Source: DASWOJ01 sp964242415
Lineage (GTDB): Bacteria; Pseudomonadota; Alphaproteobacteria; Acetobacterales; Acetobacteraceae
NCBI GenBank assembly: GCA_964242415.1
Contig: CAXTAT010000010.1
Location: 62,001 to 126,000, forward strand
DNA length: 64,000 nt
Reading direction: 5' to 3'
The notes under the pieces were generated by a model that saw only the letters and a program-made list of their open reading frames with translations, did no database searches and was not told the DNA's origin. This document shows, piece by piece, positions 34,166 through 43,346 of the stretch (within the stretch, counting starts at the first letter, position 1; each line of letters begins with the position of its first letter). Both the position numbers and the translations under genes were made by a program.

Positions 34166-35308
34166 TTAGCGCAGGACGATCTCGACCCGGCGGTTCTGCG
34201 GCTCGCGCACGCCATTGGCGGTCGGCACCAACTGGCGCGTCTCGCCGAAGCCCTGCACGGTGATCGCCTGCCGCGGCACGCCAAGCCGCACCAGCTCAGC
34301 CGACACGTTCTGCGCCCGGCGGATCGACAGGCCCTGGTTGTAACGCGCCGTGCCCGAGCTGTCGGTGTAGCCCGACACCTCGATGCGCGTCGTCTGCACC
34401 CGTGTCGTCGCCTGCGCCGCCTCGGCAATGATCTGCCGCGCCCGGTTGGTCAGGTCCGCACGGTCCCAGTCGAAGAACACCAGGTAGGTGCGGTTCTGCG
34501 GCTGCACCACCGGCGGAGGAGCCTCTACCGGCGGAGGCACGGTGTTGAAGGCATAGCGCAGGCCAACCAGAAGGCTGTGGTTGTAGTCGTTGCCCGAGAA
34601 GTGGGCGGTGGCGCGGCCGATCTGAAGCGGCGTGGCGGCGGTGGCCGGGGCAATGATGGGGCCGCCAAAGTTGAGGGGGTCAGATAGGCCCAGGAAGCGA
34701 TATTCTGCGGTCACCGCCAGGCCCGGCACTGCGGCGATCGGGAACGCCGCGCCCACGATGGCTTGATAGGCGAAGCTGCCCCGGGTGCCGCCGAGGTTCG
34801 ACGCGATCGGGCCAAACTGGTCAACCTGGGCCGTATGCTCCCGCAGCGCCTCAAACTGATAGCCGACGCCCACGCCGACGTAGGGGGTAACAGGGAACGG
34901 TATGAAGGCCAGCCCCAGCACATTCGGATCGAAGTCATACAGCACGTTTCCCATTGCGCCGTATTTCTCTTCCTTCCCGGTCTGCCGCAACACGCTGACG
35001 CCGCCACTGCTGGCGCGTCCGTTGTTGTTCAGCGAGTTGTAGCGGTAGCTGCCCTCCACCTCCATACGCAGGCCGTTGCCAAAGCCGTAGCCGACGCTGG
35101 CAAGCCCCGTGGCGCCCGGATCGTAGCTGAGGACCGGACGCCTTACGGTCGGGACGAAGCCGTTGGTCGCTCCCGCAGTGTAGCGCTCGCTCTGCAGGAA
35201 GTTGGCGCCGGCGCCGGCGCCAATATACAGGCCGTTAATCGCCTCGGCCCGAGCGCCTAGCGGACCGGCGGCAGTCAGGAGAGTGGCAGCGAGGAGGACA
35301 CGCTTCAT
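34166..35308 (-). CDS. OmpA-family outer membrane protein
   Basis: A 380-residue protein with signal peptide (MKRVLLAATLLTAAGPLGAR), an N-terminal beta-barrel of about 235 residues (GLYIGAGAGANFLQSERY, FVPTVRRPVLSYDPGATGLA), a Pro-rich hinge (VPPPVEAPPPVVQPQNRTYL) and a C-terminal OmpA peptidoglycan-binding domain (FFDWDRADLT, IEVSGYTDSSGTARYNQGLS, IRRAQNVSAELV, ENRRVEIVLR-like end). It anchors the outer membrane to the cell wall. The start follows from the signal peptide. The upstream region has a 22-bp direct repeat that may be an operator. Confidence 0.92.
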   Translation of the reverse strand: MKRVLLAATLLTAAGPLGARAEAINGLYIGAGAGANFLQSERYTAGATNGFVPTVRRPVLSYDPGATGLASVGYGFGNGLRMEVEGSYRYNSLNNNGRASSGGVSVLRQTGKEEKYGAMGNVLYDFDPNVLGLAFIPFPVTPYVGVGVGYQFEALREHTAQVDQFGPIASNLGGTRGSFAYQAIVGAAFPIAAVPGLAVTAEYRFLGLSDPLNFGGPIIAPATAATPLQIGRATAHFSGNDYNHSLLVGLRYAFNTVPPPVEAPPPVVQPQNRTYLVFFDWDRADLTNRARQIIAEAAQATTRVQTTRIEVSGYTDSSGTARYNQGLSIRRAQNVSAELVRLGVPRQAITVQGFGETRQLVPTANGVREPQNRRVEIVLR

Positions 35309-35376
35309 GGTGTTGATCCCAGGATGATCTTGTATGGCTGGCATGACGTGCCGGTCCCGAGATCGTTCCCATGCCG

Positions 35377-35420
35377 ATGCGCGTTCCTGCAAGCTAAGAT
35401 GCGCGTTCCCGCAAGTTAAA
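35377..35420. promoter_or_regulatory. 22-bp direct repeat upstream of the OmpA-like gene
   Basis: Two adjacent 22-bp copies (35377-35398 ATGCGCGTTCCTGCAAGCTA and AG; 35399-35420 ATGCGCGTTCCCGCAAGTTA and AA) differ at three positions. They lie 69-112 bp upstream of the ompA-like start codon. A 22-bp period is two helical turns, as expected for tandem binding sites of one regulator. Confidence 0.5.
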
Positions 35421-35527
35421 CAGGCGTGTTGCCGCGCGATCACAGTTTTGCAGTCACCGTCCTACTTCCATAACTGGGGAGTCATGGGCTGGGCCACCCA
35501 CAGCCGGGCTGCCGCAGCCAAGGCTGG

Positions 35528-35923
35528 TCAGGCTGGGAGAGTGGCGTCGGCAACCTCCGGCTCGCGCGCAGTTCCAGGGCGCCGGCGGCGATCCGCCATG
35601 AAGCCGTCGAACTCCGCCTTGTCGCGGGCGCGGCGCAGGCGCTCCAGGTAATCCGCGAACTCCCGCTTTTCCTCCTCCAGCCGGCGCAGGGTCTCAGCTC
35701 GATAGTCGTCAAACGCCTGGTTGCCGCTGCTGGCCCTTGAGGCGTTGGCGCGGAGGTTGAACCACTGGCCGGGACCGGCGGACCGGTTGGCCGCGGACCG
35801 CAAGCGGCCTGTCCAGGCCAGGTAGCTCAGGATGGCCAGCCCGACAGGCCAGAACAGCCAGAAACCGAGCGCCGTCGCCGCAATCCAAGCCGGGCGGCCT
35901 AACTCGTCCATTTTGGTCAGCAT
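35528..35923 (-). CDS. DUF2852 family membrane protein
   Basis: A 131-residue protein. One hydrophobic segment near the start (RPAWIAATALGFWLFWPVGL) is followed by a basic linker and a charged helix (TLRRLEEEKREFADYLERLR, then DKAEFDGFMADRRRR) typical of DUF2852, an alphaproteobacterial family of unknown function. GGAGGGA 6 nt before the ATG at 35923 fixes the start and excludes a much longer frame. It is divergent from the RND efflux operon across a 475-bp gap. Confidence 0.85.
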   Translation of the reverse strand: MLTKMDELGRPAWIAATALGFWLFWPVGLAILSYLAWTGRLRSAANRSAGPGQWFNLRANASRASSGNQAFDDYRAETLRRLEEEKREFADYLERLRRARDKAEFDGFMADRRRRPGTAREPEVADATLPA

Positions 35924-36398
35924 TGCATCCCTCCAGTGTATGTGAATGATACTTACACCAAGGTCGGCCGTTGGCCAGTGGCGAGTTTGCACGGTTGCGT
36001 GACCTGCTCGCACTTCCGTCACTGTGGGCCGATGGCCCATGTCGTCTGTTCGCCGGGGCACCCGTCGTCCCCGGCAGATGGTTTCCCAGGTGCTGCATCG
36101 CCCCGGTGCTGCATCACCCAGGCGCTGCATTGAAGGTGAGCGCGATGTCTGCAGGTCGCGGACTGGTCCTTCGCATCCTTCGTGCGCCCACCACAGTGGC
36201 CTGTGATGACCGAGCCTGGATGTGCCTGCGGATGCCGGGCCGCGTCGCAGCACGGTTCCGCTTTGTCTTACAGCGATCACGCAAAGTTTCCCCAAGCATC
36301 GCGTGTGCATTGCGGTGCGGCACCGTTCTTGCTGTTGCGTGTCGGCTCGCGGTCGTCGAGCACCTGCCCCTTGTGGCTGTAGCGATGGTGAACACTCC
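35924..36398. other. Long divergent intergenic region
   Basis: The 475 bp between the DUF2852 gene and the RND adaptor gene hold a triple 16-bp repeat (36085-36132) and otherwise no recognisable gene. A plus-strand frame from 35971 and a minus-strand frame from 36605 are open but have noise-like composition. The length and the repeat suggest regulation of the efflux operon. Confidence 0.5.
36085..36132. repeat. Three tandem 16-bp repeats upstream of RND operon
   Basis: Units CCCAGGTGCTGCATCG (36085-36100), CCCCGGTGCTGCATCA (36101-36116) and CCCAGGCGCTGCATTG (36117-36132) follow each other without gaps. They lie about 270 bp before the adaptor start. Such short imperfect iterons may be regulator sites. 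Confidence 0.7.
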
Positions 36399-37691
36399 AT
36401 GGACATAACGCCTGGACACGAACGGCTGGACGTCGCCACGTCCCAGCAATCGCCGATGTCGCAGCCCCGGTCGGACCGTGCGGCTCGCCCGCAACGGCGG
36501 TCCCGGCATCTCGTCCGCAACGCCCTGGTCGCGGCAGCCGTGATCGCCGCCGGCGCGGGCATCGCGCGTTGGCAGCACGTCTGGCCGTTCAGGGCGCCGG
36601 CCCACATTGCCGGCCCGCCGCCGGCGGTGCCGGTCACCTTGGCGACGGTGAAGACGCAGGCGGTGCCAATCTGGCTGACCGGCCTGGGCACCGTGCAGGC
36701 CTACAACACCGTGACCATCCGCGCCCGCGTCGATGGCCAGTTAGTGCGCGTCGCCTACACCGAAGGCCGGGACGTGAAGCAGGGCGACCTGTTGGCCGAG
36801 ATCGACCCGCATCCCTACGAGGCACAGCTTGCATCGGCACAGGCCAAATTCGCCCAGGACACCGCGACGCTGAAGGACGCGCAACTGAACCAGCAGCGCT
36901 ATGTCAACCTGGTCGCCAAGCAGGACGTGGCGAAGTCCACGCTGGACACCCAGGAGGCGACCGTCCAGGCCGGCCAGGCGCTGGTCCAGGCCGACCAGGC
37001 CGCCATCGCCTACGCCGGAGTGCAGTTGGGCTACACCAGGATCACGGCGCCGATCAGCGGCCGGACCGGCGTGCGGCTGGTGGATGAGGGCAACATCGTC
37101 CATGCTGCCGACAGCGGCGGCCTGGTTGTCATCACGCAACTGCAGCCGATCTCGCTGGTCTTCAGCCTGCCGCAGGATGCCCTGGGCAAGGTGCAGGCGG
37201 CGATGCAGGCCTCGAAGGGGCCGTTGCAGGTCCAGGCATTCGGCCGCGATCCCCTGAAGCCGCTGGCGACCGGTAAGCTGGACCTGATCAACAACCAGGT
37301 GAACCAGCAGACCGGCACGGTGGACCTGAAGGCGTCCTTTGCCAATGATGACAATGCGCTTTGGCCAGGCCAGTTCGTCACCGGCCAGGTGCAGCTCACG
37401 GTGCGGCAGGATGGCATCACCGCCCCGGCCTCGGCCGTGCAGCGCGGGCCGGACGGCACGTTCGTGTTCATCGTGGGTCCGGACAACAAGGCCAAGCTGC
37501 AGCCGGTCAATATCGCGCTGACCCGGAACGGCATGGCGCTGTTCGACAAGGGTGTGACGCCCGGCGACACCCTCATCACCGAGGGCCAGTTCAAGGTGAA
37601 GCCCGGCGTGACCGTGCGGAACGCCAGCCCGGAGGACGCCGAGAAGCATGACGGCGGCGCGCAAACCGCCGAAACGGATGCCAAGAAGTGA
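36399..37691 (+). CDS. RND efflux periplasmic adaptor (MdtA-like)
   Basis: A 430-residue membrane-fusion protein. After a basic cytosolic start it has one membrane anchor (ALVAAAVIAAGAGIARW), then the barrel-lipoyl-hairpin order: VPIWLTGLGTVQAYNTVTIR, RVDGQLVRVAYTEGRDVKQG, the coiled-coil hairpin (LASAQAKFAQDTATLKDAQL) and ITAPISGRTGVRLVDEGNIV. It links the inner-membrane pump to an outer-membrane channel not encoded here. Its stop overlaps the pump start as GTGA. The closest well-known relatives by motif are MdtA-type adaptors. Confidence 0.9.
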   Translation: MDITPGHERLDVATSQQSPMSQPRSDRAARPQRRSRHLVRNALVAAAVIAAGAGIARWQHVWPFRAPAHIAGPPPAVPVTLATVKTQAVPIWLTGLGTVQAYNTVTIRARVDGQLVRVAYTEGRDVKQGDLLAEIDPHPYEAQLASAQAKFAQDTATLKDAQLNQQRYVNLVAKQDVAKSTLDTQEATVQAGQALVQADQAAIAYAGVQLGYTRITAPISGRTGVRLVDEGNIVHAADSGGLVVITQLQPISLVFSLPQDALGKVQAAMQASKGPLQVQAFGRDPLKPLATGKLDLINNQVNQQTGTVDLKASFANDDNALWPGQFVTGQVQLTVRQDGITAPASAVQRGPDGTFVFIVGPDNKAKLQPVNIALTRNGMALFDKGVTPGDTLITEGQFKVKPGVTVRNASPEDAEKHDGGAQTAETDAKK

Positions 37692-40600
37692 ACCCATCAG
37701 CCGGCTTCATCCGCCGCCCCATCGCCACGGCCCTGCTGGCGTTGGCGATGCTGCTGCTGGGCATCGTCGCCTATCCGCTGCTGCCTGTGGCTCCGCTGCC
37801 GCAGGTTGACTTCCCGACCATCCAGGTTACCGGCACGCTGCCCGGCGCCAGCCCGGAGACCATGGCGAGCAACGTCGCCACGCCGCTTGAGCGGCAGTTC
37901 TCGCTGATCCCCGGCCTGGACCAGATGACCAGCACCAGCGCGCTGGGCAGCACGCAGATCACCCTGCAGTTCGACCTGTCCCGCAACATCGACGCGGCGG
38001 CGACCGACGTGCAGGCGGCCATCAATGCCGCCACCGGGCAGTTGCCGAGCAACCTGCCGAACCCGCCGACCTACAAGAAGGTCAACCCGGCCGACGCGCC
38101 CATTCTGGTGATGTCGCTGACCTCCGACACCCTCCCGCTGACGCAGGTGAACGACTACGCCGACAACATCCTGGCGCAGCAGCTTTCGCAGATCAGCGGC
38201 GTCGGCCTGGTGTCGATCAACGGCACGCAGAAGCCGGCGGTGCGGGTGCAGGTCGATCCCGCCCGCCTGGCCGGCGTCGGGCTGGGGATGGAGGACGTGC
38301 GTACCGCCATCACCAACGCCACGGTCAACTCCCCCAAGGGCACCTTCGACGGCAGCACCCAGAGCTTCACCGTCTATGATAATGACCAGCTCATGTCGGC
38401 GGAACCGTGGGGCGACATCATCGTCGCCTACCGCGGCGGCAAGCCCATCCGGGTGCGCGACATCGGCGATGCGGTGAACGGGCCGGAGAACACCAAGCTC
38501 GCCGCCTGGGCCTACACCGACACCCACGCCGCCGGGGACGCCCCGGCCAAGCGCGCCATCGTGCTCGCGATCAGCAAGCTGCCCGGCGCCAACGTGATCG
38601 CCACCGTCGAGCGGGTGAAGGCCGCCATGCCGCGCCTGCAGGGCGCCATTCCGCCTTCGGTCGAGGTCACCATCCTCACCGACCGCACGCAGACCATCCG
38701 TGCCTCGGTCGAGGACGTGCAGTTTACGCTCATGCTGACCATCGCCTTGGTGGTGATGGTCATCTTCGTATTCCTGCGCAACTTGGCCGCGACGATCATC
38801 CCCAGCATCACGGTGCCGCTGGCGCTGATGGGGACGGCGGCGGTGATGTACATCGTCGGGTTCAGCCTGGATAACCTGAGCCTGATGGCGCTGACGATCG
38901 CCGTCGGCTTCGTCGTCGATGATGCCATCGTCGTGCTGGAGAATATCTACCGGTACGTCGAGGAAGGCATGCCGGTCCGCGAGGCCGCCTTCAAGGGCGC
39001 CGGGGAGATCGGTTTCACGGTGATCGCCATTAGCGTATCGCTGATCGCGGTGTTCATCCCCCTGCTACTGATGGGCGGCATCGTCGGGCGGCTGCTGCGC
39101 GAGTTCGCGATGACGGTCAGCATCACCATCGCGCTGTCAGTCGTCGTGTCGCTGACGCTGACGCCGATGCTGTGCTCGCGGTTCCTGAAGAACACCACGC
39201 ACCAGCAGCATGGCAAGCTGTACCAGCTTTCGGAGCGCGGGTTCGATTGGATGCTGGCGCGGTATGCCGGGGCGTTGGAGGTGGCGATGCGCCACCGGTT
39301 CATCACCCTGCTCACGTTCTTCGCCACGCTGGGCCTGACGGCATTCCTGTTCATCATCATCCCGAAGGGCTTCTTCCCGCAGCAGGATACCGGGTTCATC
39401 TACGGCCAGGCCATCGGCCCCGAGGACTCCTCGTTCGGCCAGATGTCCGGGCGCATGATCGCACTGGGCAAGATCATCAAGAAGGACCCGGACATCAACA
39501 GCATGGCGTTCGCGCTGGGCTCCACATCGTTCAACCAGGGCAACTTCTATATCAACCTGCGCCCGCAAACCGACGGTCGGACGGCGACGGCGGATGACAT
39601 CATCGGCCGGCTGCGCGCGACGACGGCGGGGGTGCCCGGCGTTACGCTGTACTTGCAGTCGCTGCAGGACATCCGGGTCGGCGGGCGGCTGTCGCGCACG
39701 CAGTACCAATACACCCTGACCAGCCCGGAGCTGAACGACCTGATGCTCTGGGCGCCGCGCATCCTTGACAAAATGCGGGCGATCCCGCTGCTGACGGACG
39801 TGACGTCGGACCAGCAGACTAACGCCCCGGCTGCGACGCTCACCATCGACCGCGACCAGGCGTCGCGCTTCGGCATCAACCCGGCGCTGATCGATGCGAC
39901 CATCTACGACGCGATCGGCCAGCGGGAGGTGACGCAGTACTTCACCCAGCTCAACGCCTACCACGTGATCGAGGAGGTGCCGCCGGCCTTGCAGGCCAGC
40001 CCGGCCTTGCTGGACCAGCTTTACCTGACGTCCCCGGTCACTGGTGGGCAGGTGCCGCTGTCGCTGCTGGTGAAGCAGGATACGTCGCACACCAACGCGC
40101 TGAACATCAGCCACCAGAGCCAGTTTCCGGCCATCACCATCTCCTTCAACCTGGCGCCTGGCGCGTCGTTGGGCGAGGCGACGAAGCAGATCGAGGCGGC
40201 GGAGGCGTCGATGAACGTGCCCTCCACCCTGAGCGGCGGGTTCCAGGGTACGGCGCAGGCGTTCCAAAGCAGCCTGTCCACCCAGCCCTACTTGATCGCG
40301 GCGGCGCTGGTGGCCGTGTACATCGTGCTGGGTGTGCTGTATGAGAGCTTCATCCACCCGATCACCATCCTGAGCACGCTGCCCTCCGCCGGGGTGGGCG
40401 CGCTGCTGATCCTGATGCTGTTCGGCTATGACCTCAGCGTGATCGCCCTGATCGGCATCCTGCTGCTGATCGGCATCGTGAAGAAGAACGGCATCATGAT
40501 GGTGGACGTGGCGCTGCACCTGGAGCGCAACGAGGGCAAGTCGCCTGAAGAGGCGATCTTCGAGGCATGCAAGCTGCGGTTCCGGCCAATCCTGATGACC

Positions 40601-40852
40601 ACGATGTGCGCCCTGCTGGGCGGCGTGCCGCTTATGCTCGGTACTGGCACCGGGTCGGAGCTGCGGCGTCCGCTGGGGTTTGCGATGGTGGGCGGGCTGA
40701 TCCTGTCGCAGATCCTGACGCTGTTCACGACGCCTGTGGTTTACCTTTACCTCGATAAGGTGAATAGCTGGCTGTCGGGCACGAAGCCGGGCCACGGGGG
40801 CGTCAAGGCGAAGCGGGAGGAGGAGACGGCAAACGCCGTGGCGGCCGAATAG
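37688..40852 (+). CDS. RND multidrug efflux permease (MdtB/MdtC-like)
   Basis: Inner-membrane pump of 1054 residues, a normal length for the HAE1 family, driven by proton influx. Features are the first helix PIATALLALAMLLLGIVAYP, PLLPVAPLPQVDFPTIQV, the proton-relay segment AVGFVVDDAIVVLENIYRYV, the porter domains, and the C-terminal FEACKLRFRPILMTTMCALL with GTGTGSELRRPLGFAMVGGL. A single permease follows the adaptor, whereas E. coli MdtBC is a heteromer, so a homotrimer is likely. GTG start inside the adaptor's last codons. No outer-membrane channel gene is adjacent. Confidence 0.94.
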   Translation: MNPSAGFIRRPIATALLALAMLLLGIVAYPLLPVAPLPQVDFPTIQVTGTLPGASPETMASNVATPLERQFSLIPGLDQMTSTSALGSTQITLQFDLSRNIDAAATDVQAAINAATGQLPSNLPNPPTYKKVNPADAPILVMSLTSDTLPLTQVNDYADNILAQQLSQISGVGLVSINGTQKPAVRVQVDPARLAGVGLGMEDVRTAITNATVNSPKGTFDGSTQSFTVYDNDQLMSAEPWGDIIVAYRGGKPIRVRDIGDAVNGPENTKLAAWAYTDTHAAGDAPAKRAIVLAISKLPGANVIATVERVKAAMPRLQGAIPPSVEVTILTDRTQTIRASVEDVQFTLMLTIALVVMVIFVFLRNLAATIIPSITVPLALMGTAAVMYIVGFSLDNLSLMALTIAVGFVVDDAIVVLENIYRYVEEGMPVREAAFKGAGEIGFTVIAISVSLIAVFIPLLLMGGIVGRLLREFAMTVSITIALSVVVSLTLTPMLCSRFLKNTTHQQHGKLYQLSERGFDWMLARYAGALEVAMRHRFITLLTFFATLGLTAFLFIIIPKGFFPQQDTGFIYGQAIGPEDSSFGQMSGRMIALGKIIKKDPDINSMAFALGSTSFNQGNFYINLRPQTDGRTATADDIIGRLRATTAGVPGVTLYLQSLQDIRVGGRLSRTQYQYTLTSPELNDLMLWAPRILDKMRAIPLLTDVTSDQQTNAPAATLTIDRDQASRFGINPALIDATIYDAIGQREVTQYFTQLNAYHVIEEVPPALQASPALLDQLYLTSPVTGGQVPLSLLVKQDTSHTNALNISHQSQFPAITISFNLAPGASLGEATKQIEAAEASMNVPSTLSGGFQGTAQAFQSSLSTQPYLIAAALVAVYIVLGVLYESFIHPITILSTLPSAGVGALLILMLFGYDLSVIALIGILLLIGIVKKNGIMMVDVALHLERNEGKSPEEAIFEACKLRFRPILMTTMCALLGGVPLMLGTGTGSELRRPLGFAMVGGLILSQILTLFTTPVVYLYLDKVNSWLSGTKPGHGGVKAKREEETANAVAAE

Positions 40853-40879
40853 CGGCAAACGCGGTGGCGACCGAGCGGC

Positions 40880-41383
40880 CTACGCCGGCCGGCGCGGCAC
40901 CAGCACGGTGGCGGTCATCTCCTGCACGGCCTCATCACGCTGGTTCAGCGTTGTGGTCCGCATCGTCAGCAGGCCACGGTCGCTGCGTGAGCCGGAGGGG
41001 CGCATGGCCAGCACTTCGATGCGGGCGCGCAGTTCGTCGCCGGGGCGGACCGGGCGCTTCCAGGATAGGTTGTCCAGTTGCGCCCCCAAAGCCCCGCCGG
41101 GAAAGCGGCCCATCATGGTCTCCAGTTGCAGCCGCATGGTGACCGCGCCGGTGTGCCAGCCGCTCGCCACCAGCTCGCCGAACAGGCTGCCGCGGGCTGC
41201 GACCGGATCCACATGCTGCGGCTGCGGGTCGAACTCCTGGGCAAAGGAGATGATGCGTTCCAGCGTCATCAGGTGCGGGCGGGAGGTGGCGGTGTGCCCA
41301 ACCGCGAGATCCTCGTAGTATAGCTCGCCCGCTTCCATGCCCGCTCCCACATCCGCGTCCGCATCCGTTGCGGCATCGTTCAT
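40880..41383 (-). CDS. MaoC-like dehydratase
   Basis: A 167-residue hot-dog-fold protein. The hydratase-2 motif with catalytic Asp and His is FDPQPQHVDPVAARGSLFGE followed by LVASGWHT. MaoC proteins hydrate enoyl-CoA or related thioesters; the substrate here is unknown. AAGGAGG 7 nt before the ATG at 41383 decides the start, which overlaps the MATE stop as ATGA. Pairing with a drug exporter is odd and may only reflect compact gene order. Confidence 0.85.
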   Translation of the reverse strand: MNDAATDADADVGAGMEAGELYYEDLAVGHTATSRPHLMTLERIISFAQEFDPQPQHVDPVAARGSLFGELVASGWHTGAVTMRLQLETMMGRFPGGALGAQLDNLSWKRPVRPGDELRARIEVLAMRPSGSRSDRGLLTMRTTTLNQRDEAVQEMTATVLVPRRPA

Positions 41384-42792
41384 GACCTGTCCTCCTTGAA
41401 CCATGCGCCGCCGGCGACCGCGGCTGCATTTCCCAGGCCCAGCGCCAGCAGGCCGGCCCCCAACGCCAGGAATACTGCCTGCAGCGACCCCGTCAGCCGC
41501 AACGCCAGCCAGCCGCCGCCCACGGCGACGGCCATCCGCAGCACGGCCGACGCCAACGGCCATGCCAGGCGCCCAGCCCCCTGCGAGGCGAAGTAGAGCG
41601 CCATGCCGCCTCCGAAGAAGCCGAAGAACGGGCCGGTCGCCTGCAGGTATGCCGCACCGGTCGCCAGCATCGCCGGGTCCTGCCCGAACAGGCCCAGCCA
41701 GGCCGAGGGCCAGGCGGCGCCGGCCAGGCCGATACCCTCAGTCATGACGAAGGCGACGCCTGCGCCCACCCAGGCCACCCGCAACGCCCGGTCCCGCTGC
41801 CCCGCGCCCAGGTTGACGCCGACCAGCGCCACCAAGGGCGCGCCCAGCCCGAATACCAGCGGCACCAGCAGGAACTCCAACCGGCTGCCTGCGCCATACC
41901 CGGCGATGGCCGCCGCGCCAAAGCCGCCGGCAAACGCCGTGGTCAGCGTCACCACCAGGTTGGTTTGAATGGTGATCAGCGACGCCAGCATCCCGACCCG
42001 GAGGATGGCCCACGACGGCGCCCAGCGCAGCCGGTGCAGCCGCAGCCGAACGCTCGCCCGTGCACCGCATAGGTAGGCGGTGAGGATTGCGCCGCCCACG
42101 GCGTAATAAAGCAGCAGCGCCACGCCGCCGCCCGCCACGCCCAGCGCGGGGAACGGTCCCCAGCCGAAGATCAGGCACGGCGACAACGGCACCAGAACCA
42201 GGGCGCCGCCGCAGACCACCAGGGCTGGCGCCAGCATGTCCCCCGTGCCGCGGATGCAGCTTGCCAGGCCGTTGAACCCCCATAGCAGCACCGCGCCGCC
42301 GAACACGACATTGGAGTACTGCAGCGCCGCCGCCAGCGCCGCCCCCTTGCCGCCCATTACCCGGTACAGCGCCGGCCCCGCCAGCAGCCCCGCCGCGCAA
42401 AACAGCACTCCCAGCCCCAGGCTGATCGCCATCGCGTGCAGCGCCAGGGTGTCGGCGTCCCCGCGCCGGCCGCCGCCGAGCGCCCGGGCGATGGCGGACG
42501 AGATGCCCCCGCCCATGGCGCCGGCCGACATCATCTGCATCAGCATGATCCCTGGGAACACCAGCGCCATGCCCGCCAGCGCCGGGGTGCCGAGGCGTCC
42601 GACGAAGTGCGCCTCGATCAGGCCGGTCGAGGACTGCGCCAGCATCACCAGCACGTTCGGCCCGGCCAGGCGCAGCAGCGTCCGCAGGATCGGCGCCTGC
42701 AGCAGCATGAGGGTGCGCGGGCTGTGGGCAGCCGCTCCAGTCGCGGCAGGCGGGAGGGTGGCAAGCGGCGCGGTGGTGGACAGTGCGTGCAT
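41380..42792 (-). CDS. MATE-family efflux transporter
   Basis: Inner-membrane antiporter of 470 residues with about twelve membrane segments. MATE features are LAGPNVLVMLAQSSTGLIEA near residue 42, FVGRLGTPALAGMAL and, in the second half, GAPLVALVGVNLGAGQRDRA. MATE proteins export cationic or organic compounds against Na+ or H+. It is divergent from a MarR gene with only 30 bp between start codons, so the regulator probably controls it from that gap. Its end overlaps maoC. Confidence 0.9.
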   Translation of the reverse strand: MHALSTTAPLATLPPAATGAAAHSPRTLMLLQAPILRTLLRLAGPNVLVMLAQSSTGLIEAHFVGRLGTPALAGMALVFPGIMLMQMMSAGAMGGGISSAIARALGGGRRGDADTLALHAMAISLGLGVLFCAAGLLAGPALYRVMGGKGAALAAALQYSNVVFGGAVLLWGFNGLASCIRGTGDMLAPALVVCGGALVLVPLSPCLIFGWGPFPALGVAGGGVALLLYYAVGGAILTAYLCGARASVRLRLHRLRWAPSWAILRVGMLASLITIQTNLVVTLTTAFAGGFGAAAIAGYGAGSRLEFLLVPLVFGLGAPLVALVGVNLGAGQRDRALRVAWVGAGVAFVMTEGIGLAGAAWPSAWLGLFGQDPAMLATGAAYLQATGPFFGFFGGGMALYFASQGAGRLAWPLASAVLRMAVAVGGGWLALRLTGSLQAVFLALGAGLLALGLGNAAAVAGGAWFKEDRS

Positions 42793-42822
42793 ATGCGCCT
42801 ATCCTGCACCGGTCAATCCGGG

Positions 42823-43269
42823 ATGTCGAGCCTGACCGCAACCGCCCCCCTGTGCCACTGCCAGGCGCTGCGCCAGGCGGCCCGGCGCGTGTCTGCGCTG
42901 TATGACGCCGCCATGGCGCCGCTCGGCCTGCGGATTTCGCAGTTCAGCATCCTTTCGCGCCTGCGCTCCGGGGGGCCGCGCGGCATCCAGGCGCTGGCGG
43001 CAGAGCTGGCGATGGACCGCACCACCCTGGGCCGCAACATCCGCCCGCTCGAACGCGATGGCCTGCTGGCCGCCATCCCGGACCCGGACGACAAGCGCGC
43101 CCGCCTGCTCAGCCTCACCCCGGCCGGCGGCGCCCTGGTCGCCCGCGCGATGCCGGCCTGGCGGGAGGCGCAGGCGGCATATGAGGCCCTGTATGGTGCT
43201 GAACCGGCCGCCGCCCTACGCGCTGCCCTTGTGGACGTGGTCGCCTTGCTACATACCTCCAAGGAATAG
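42823..43269 (+). CDS. MarR-family transcriptional regulator
   Basis: A 148-residue winged-helix protein. The recognition part is GGPRGIQALAAELAMDRTTL, GRNIRPLERDGLL, with the wing PDPDDKRARLLSLTPAGGAL. Arrangement back-to-back with the MATE gene, 30 bp apart, suggests ligand-released repression of both genes. A C-terminal helix closes the dimer domain. No ligand can be proposed. Confidence 0.9.
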   Translation: MSSLTATAPLCHCQALRQAARRVSALYDAAMAPLGLRISQFSILSRLRSGGPRGIQALAAELAMDRTTLGRNIRPLERDGLLAAIPDPDDKRARLLSLTPAGGALVARAMPAWREAQAAYEALYGAEPAAALRAALVDVVALLHTSKE

Positions 43270-43346
43270 TGCGGCGCCGTGGAACCAGGGTCGCCTGCCC
43301 GGCGCTGTTGCACTGCGTTACGCTGACCCCCTGAAGGATCACCCAC

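Noticed and set aside
35971..36408. Plus-strand frame of 145 codons before the RND adaptor
   Set aside because: Composition is Cys/Arg/Pro-rich, it runs through the triple 16-bp repeat, and no family or ribosome binding site supports it.
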